Translations under genes and position numbers: made by a program
From: Burkholderiales bacterium
GTDB taxonomy: Bacteria; Pseudomonadota; Gammaproteobacteria; Burkholderiales; JAEUMW01
DNA: 34,315 nucleotides
Assembly (NCBI GenBank): GCA_016791285.1
Contig: JAEUMX010000022.1
Span: 1 to 34,315 of the forward strand
Reading direction: 5' to 3'
Shown: one piece after another, positions 31,381-34,315 of the stretch
Layout of the letters: each line of letters starts with the position of its first letter
Numbering within the stretch: the stretch's first letter is position 1
Notes under the pieces: generated by a model
What the model was told of the DNA's origin: nothing
The model's input: only the letters and a program-made list of their open reading frames with translations
The model's database searches: none

Positions 31381-32271
31381 TCATATGGATCGCGGCGCTG
31401 CTGCGGGAAACTTCCAGAATACGAACGCGACGGTCTTGCCGAATGCCTCGCGGGCGTGCGCCTTCAGGCGCTCGGCAAGCTCCGGGGCGCGCTCCGCCGC
31501 CCGCTCGGGCATCCGGCCCTGGAGGCGCACGAAGACGACGTAACGGTCGACGTCGAGCGTCACGGTCTGGATCTCCGCGGCAACGCCCGAGCTCGCGAGC
31601 CACGTTTCGAGCTGGCCGTTGAACTCGATGTCGCCGACATCGATGAGCAGACGCCGGTTCAGGTTCGCGAGCCAGATCGCCATCGCGCCCAGCATGATGC
31701 CGACCACGATCGACACGCTTGCGTCGAGCGCCGCGTTGGGCCCGAAGTACCACGAGCTGAAAGCGACGAAGAGCGTCAGCAGAATGCCGAGCAGCGCGAT
31801 GCCGTCCTCGGCCAGCACCGCGAGCACGGTGGTGTTCGAGCGGTTCTCGCGCAGACCCTTCCAGCCGCCGATCTCGCGCAGCGCCGTGATGCAGGTGAAG
31901 AGCTCGAGCGCGAGCGCGAAGAGCAGCAGTCCGATGACGAGCGGCGTGAACGGTTGCACTTCTTCCAGATGGAAGAGCGACGTGATGCCGTGGTAGAGCG
32001 TCACGCCGCAGCCGAGAAAGAAGACCGACACCGCGGACACGAGCGCCCAGTAGAAGCGCTCCTGACCCATGCCGAACGGGTGCTGATCGGGATCGGCCTT
32101 CGTCCTCGCGCGGATCTCGCCCACTTTCAGCAACACCTGATTGCCGACATCCGCGAGCGAGTGGATGGTCTCGGCGAAGAGCGTCGGCGAACCCGTCACC
32201 GTGTAGCCGAAGAACTTGGACGCGGCGATCAGCGAGTTGGTGACGATCGAGACCGAGACCGAATTGGACAT
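31381..32271 (-). CDS. Cation diffusion facilitator, ZnT9-like
   Basis: A 296-residue CDF protein with about six transmembrane helices. Key features: LIAASKFFGYTVTGSPTLFA, then ETIHSLADVGNQVLLKVGEI with the metal-site His and Asp, DPDQHPFGMGQERFYWALVS, and SNTTVLAVLAEDGIALLGIL with the second-site Asp. A cytoplasmic C-terminal domain follows (QTVTLDVDRYVVFVRLQGRM). The sequence around HPFGMGQERFYW and the AEDGIALLG helix matches the SLC30A9 (ZnT9)-like branch rather than YiiP. Metal is probably Zn or another divalent ion, exported by proton antiport; this is inferred. It lies four bases after the uracil-DNA glycosylase gene, convergent with nothing. Confidence 0.87.
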   Translation of the reverse strand: MSNSVSVSIVTNSLIAASKFFGYTVTGSPTLFAETIHSLADVGNQVLLKVGEIRARTKADPDQHPFGMGQERFYWALVSAVSVFFLGCGVTLYHGITSLFHLEEVQPFTPLVIGLLLFALALELFTCITALREIGGWKGLRENRSNTTVLAVLAEDGIALLGILLTLFVAFSSWYFGPNAALDASVSIVVGIMLGAMAIWLANLNRRLLIDVGDIEFNGQLETWLASSGVAAEIQTVTLDVDRYVVFVRLQGRMPERAAERAPELAERLKAHAREAFGKTVAFVFWKFPAAAPRSI

Positions 32272-32274
32272 CCG

Positions 32275-33012
32275 TCACCCTTCCGTTTGCAGGCGCGCCA
32301 TCGCGGTGCGCGCGAAACACAGATCCTGCCAGGCCTTGGCCTTGTCCGGCAGGTTGCGCAGGAGATAGGCCGGATGATAGGTCACCAGCAGGGGAATTCC
32401 CTGGTAATCGTGCAAGCGACCGCGCAGGCTCGCGATGGTGGCATCACGGGCGAGCAGGTTGACCGCCGCCACGCGGCCGAGCGCGATCACGAGCTTCGGC
32501 CGGATGAGGGCGATCTGGCGCGTGAGATGCGGCTCGCATGCCGCGGCCTCGGGCGGCTCGGGATTGCGGTTGCCGGGCGGCCGGCACTTCACCACGTTGG
32601 CGATGTAGACGTTGCGGCCGCGCTGCAAACCGATGGCGGCCAGCATATTGTCGAGCAGCTTGCCCGCCTGTCCCACGAACGGCTCGCCGCGCGCGTCTTC
32701 CTCCGCGCCCGGCCCTTCGCCGACGAAGAGCCAGTCCGCCGTCTCGTCGCCCACCCCGAAGACGGTCTGGGTGCGCTGCGCATGCAGGGGGCACGCGGTG
32801 CAGCCCGCGACCTGCGCCTTGAGCGCGTGCCAGTCCAGGCTCAGGATGCGCGTCCGACGCTCCGGTGCCGCGACCGATGTGGACGCGGATGGGGAAGCCG
32901 GCCGAGGATCGGCAGGCTCGGCTGCGCCGGTCGGCCGGCCTGCCCCGCTGCGCAGGCGCCAGATCGGCGTCAAGCCCATCTCCTCCAGGATGAGATCGCG
33001 CCGCGAGCTCAC
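32275..33012 (-). CDS. Uracil-DNA glycosylase, family 4 (iron-sulfur)
   Basis: About 245 residues from GTG 33012, whose reading VSSRRDLILEEMGLTPIWRL matches the usual start of this family; the GTG overlaps the rimI stop. Family 4 features: the paired cysteines in AGCTACPLHAQR and the pair KCRPPGNRNPEPPEAAACEP that hold a [4Fe-4S] cluster, active-site motif VGEGPGAEEDARGEPFVGQA, and the distal motif TYHPAYLLR. It removes uracil from DNA in base excision repair. A proline-alanine-rich linker of about 35 residues separates the N-terminal tag from the domain. The end lies four bases from the CDF start. Confidence 0.9.
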   Translation of the reverse strand: MSSRRDLILEEMGLTPIWRLRSGAGRPTGAAEPADPRPASPSASTSVAAPERRTRILSLDWHALKAQVAGCTACPLHAQRTQTVFGVGDETADWLFVGEGPGAEEDARGEPFVGQAGKLLDNMLAAIGLQRGRNVYIANVVKCRPPGNRNPEPPEAAACEPHLTRQIALIRPKLVIALGRVAAVNLLARDATIASLRGRLHDYQGIPLLVTYHPAYLLRNLPDKAKAWQDLCFARTAMARLQTEG

Positions 33013-33470
33013 AGTTTGTGCTCCATGACGATTGCGTCCTCGCGCCCGGTCAGGGCCGGATAATAGCCGCGGCGGATGCCGATCTCGCGAAACCCGTCGC
33101 GCCGATAAAGATCGCGGGCTACAAGATTGGACGGCCGCACCTCGAGATAGATGGACCGGGCACCGGCCTCCCGCGCGAGTTCCATGAAGTGCACGAGCAG
33201 CATCCTGCCATAGCCTCGGCGCTGCACTTCGACGGCGATGCTCAAGTTGAGCAGGTGCGCCTCGTCCGGCCCCGTCATGAGCACGCCGTAGCCGACCACC
33301 ACGCCGAAGCGCTCGAGCGTCCGGCAGCGATAGCCGGCGTGCAGCGAATCGGAGAAATTGCCCCGCGTCCAGGGATGCGTGTAGAGGTGCTCCTCGATCG
33401 CGACCACCCGATCGAGATCGGCGAGCCGCATCGGCCGAAACCATGTCGCGTCGTCGAGCTGCGCGCTCAC
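33009..33470 (-). CDS. rimI: Ribosomal protein S18 alanine N-acetyltransferase
   Basis: About 153 residues of a GNAT acetyltransferase. It starts at GTG 33470 (VSAQLDDATWFRPMRLADLD), overlapping the tsaB stop by four bases. The acetyl-CoA-binding motif is VEVQRRGYGRMLLVHFMELA, and the substrate side has LYTHPWTRGNFSDSLHAGY. The second conserved block is IYLEVRPSNLVARDLYRRDG followed by FREIGIRRGYYP. The HPWTRGNF motif and the position directly after tsaB identify RimI rather than another GNAT. It acetylates the N-terminus of ribosomal protein S18 and possibly other proteins in the cytosol. Confidence 0.9.
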   Translation of the reverse strand: MSAQLDDATWFRPMRLADLDRVVAIEEHLYTHPWTRGNFSDSLHAGYRCRTLERFGVVVGYGVLMTGPDEAHLLNLSIAVEVQRRGYGRMLLVHFMELAREAGARSIYLEVRPSNLVARDLYRRDGFREIGIRRGYYPALTGREDAIVMEHKL

Positions 33471-34138
33471 CGTTCCGACACCTTGAGCGCGACCTTGTCC
33501 CGAACGTAGAACGGTGCGGCCTCCTCCGGCGCCACACCCAGCCCGGCCGCGAAGGCAGGCGCTGCGAGGCGGGCGATGTCCGCCGCGTGTGGATGCCGCA
33601 GGGCATCGACCCGCGCGAGTTTCCCGGTGCAGGCGCTCGCCAGGGCACCGTCGCGCACCGCGAAGCCGCTGCCAGCCGCCGTCCACCCGTCGCCCGGCAG
33701 CGCCGGCACCGCGGTCGGCGATTGCAGGCAGGGCGCGATCGCCGTGCGCCACCGCTCGCCATCGCGCACGTAGGCCGCGACGTATACCTCGTTCATGCGT
33801 GCATCGAGTGCAGCGACCACGCGGGTCGCCCCGCTCCCCTCGGCCAGCGCGAGCAGGGTCGAGACCGGCACCACCTTCTTGCCGGCGCCGTAGGCGAGCC
33901 CCTGCGCCACCGCGCACGCGATGCGCAGTCCAGTGAAGGAACCGGGGCCGGCGCCGAAGGCGATGCCATCGAGGTGGTCGAGTCGAAGGCCGGCATCGCG
34001 GAGCAGCCGGTCGACCATGGGCAGCAGAAGCTCCGAGTGTCTCTGACCCGCTTGCTCCTCTGCAGACAAGACGCGATCGTCGTCGAGCAGCGCAACCGAG
34101 CAATACTCGGTGGAAGTGTCGAGGGCGAGGATTTTCAC
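33467..34138 (-). CDS. tsaB: tRNA threonylcarbamoyladenosine biosynthesis protein TsaB
   Basis: About 223 residues from GTG 34138 (VKILALDTSTEYCSVALLDD). The ASKHA-fold motifs are present: the N-terminal phosphate loop DTSTEYCSVAL, the motif GIAFGAGPGSFTGLRIACAV and the strand VVAALDARMNEVYVAAYVRD. TsaB scaffolds TsaD and TsaE in making t6A37 on tRNAs that read ANN codons. It is the first gene of the overlapping tsaB-rimI-udg trio. A consensus TATAAT lies 28 bases upstream, so the leader is short. Open frame continues further upstream but is low-quality sequence; the homologous start is the GTG. Confidence 0.92.
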   Translation of the reverse strand: MKILALDTSTEYCSVALLDDDRVLSAEEQAGQRHSELLLPMVDRLLRDAGLRLDHLDGIAFGAGPGSFTGLRIACAVAQGLAYGAGKKVVPVSTLLALAEGSGATRVVAALDARMNEVYVAAYVRDGERWRTAIAPCLQSPTAVPALPGDGWTAAGSGFAVRDGALASACTGKLARVDALRHPHAADIARLAAPAFAAGLGVAPEEAAPFYVRDKVALKVSER

Positions 34139-34165
34139 GGTGCACCGAGCAAAGACTGGCGCAAG

Positions 34166-34171
34166 ATTATA
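34166..34171 (-). promoter_or_regulatory. Consensus -10 box for the tsaB operon
   Basis: The minus strand reads TATAAT, a perfect sigma-70 -10 match, 28 bases before the tsaB GTG. A weak -35 (TTCCGC) lies 18 bases upstream. This predicts a leader of about 20 bases. Confidence 0.6.
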
Positions 34172-34255
34172 TGTCGCCCCGGGCGGGCGGCGGAATCGGC
34201 CATGCAAGCATGCCGCGATGCCACGAAAAATCCCTGAAGCGCGTACCGGGCAGCG

Positions 34256-34261
34256 TAGAAT
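34256..34261 (+). promoter_or_regulatory. Candidate -10 box for the right-edge gene
   Basis: TAGAAT lies 35 bases ahead of the ATG at 34296, the same hexamer as before the YjbQ gene. The -35 region is not clear. Confidence 0.35.
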
Positions 34262-34295
34262 CCGCGCTCGCAATGTCCCCTGGAGACCGATTCCC

Positions 34296-34315
34296 ATGCC
34301 TTTCCCGACCTGGAA
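34296..34315 (+). CDS. Start of an unidentified gene (cut by window edge)
   Basis: An ATG at 34296 is preceded by TGGAGACC at normal ribosome-site spacing and by a TAGAAT box. Only MPFPTW is visible before the window ends, so nothing can be said about function. It is divergent from tsaB. Confidence 0.45.

Noticed and set aside
1..34315. CRISPR array, rRNA or tRNA genes
   Set aside because: No regularly spaced repeats, no rRNA-like stretches and no cloverleaf with a TTCGA-type T loop were seen on reading both strands; a tRNAscan or CRISPR finder run would settle it.

Overview
The window is GC-rich bacterial chromosome, probably from a betaproteobacterium of the Burkholderiales/Rhodocyclales type. 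That placement rests on gene content and protein flavour only: fused cysNC, a tsaB-rimI-udg run, lemA beside two TPM-domain genes, and a short-Q-loop cytochrome bd. No rRNA, tRNA or CRISPR array was seen. Most large antisense frames are shadows produced by the base composition.

Left end (1-3.0 kb): a partial cyclic-nucleotide-binding-domain gene, a type I-beta DAHP synthase, and a divergent YjbQ-family gene. These are followed by two transposase remnants of different families, which abut the end of cydB.

A long minus-strand run (23.1 kb down to 3.0 kb) is the accessory core. In transcription order it holds: an outer-membrane-protein remnant and a gutted SDR gene; six tandem DUF1254/DUF1214 exported proteins; a glycine-zipper lipoprotein with a frameshift; a possible NTF2-like protein; a periplasmic protein gene carrying a 143-bp internal inversion; a DUF1269 protein; an SDR; a frameshifted paralogue of the inverted gene; a GMC (cholesterol-oxidase-like) flavoprotein; a Rieske-fold protein without cluster ligands; an outer membrane MetA-pathway-type protein; and cydAB. 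An AraC-family activator is transcribed divergently from the head of this run and is the obvious candidate regulator. The six DUF1254/DUF1214 genes fall by eye into three subtypes, two copies each, in the order A-B-A-C-B-C.

Right part (24.3-34.3 kb): an exported DUF3616-like protein; a sulfate-activation set (cysD, cysNC and an overlapping TauE/SafE permease); two TPM-domain genes with lemA; a ZnT9-like CDF transporter; and an overlapping housekeeping trio (tsaB, rimI, family 4 uracil-DNA glycosylase). A new plus-strand gene begins at the right edge.

Working idea (inference): the 3-23 kb run encodes an envelope-located oxidative system for a hydrophobic substrate. The exported DUF1254/DUF1214 proteins and outer membrane protein would act outside the cytoplasm, the GMC and SDR enzymes would oxidise alcohols or sterols, and cytochrome bd would take the electrons. 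Several genes in this run are damaged by frameshifts, internal deletions or the inversion, while all six DUF1254/DUF1214 frames stay open. This means either local decay with selective retention or uncorrected sequence errors.
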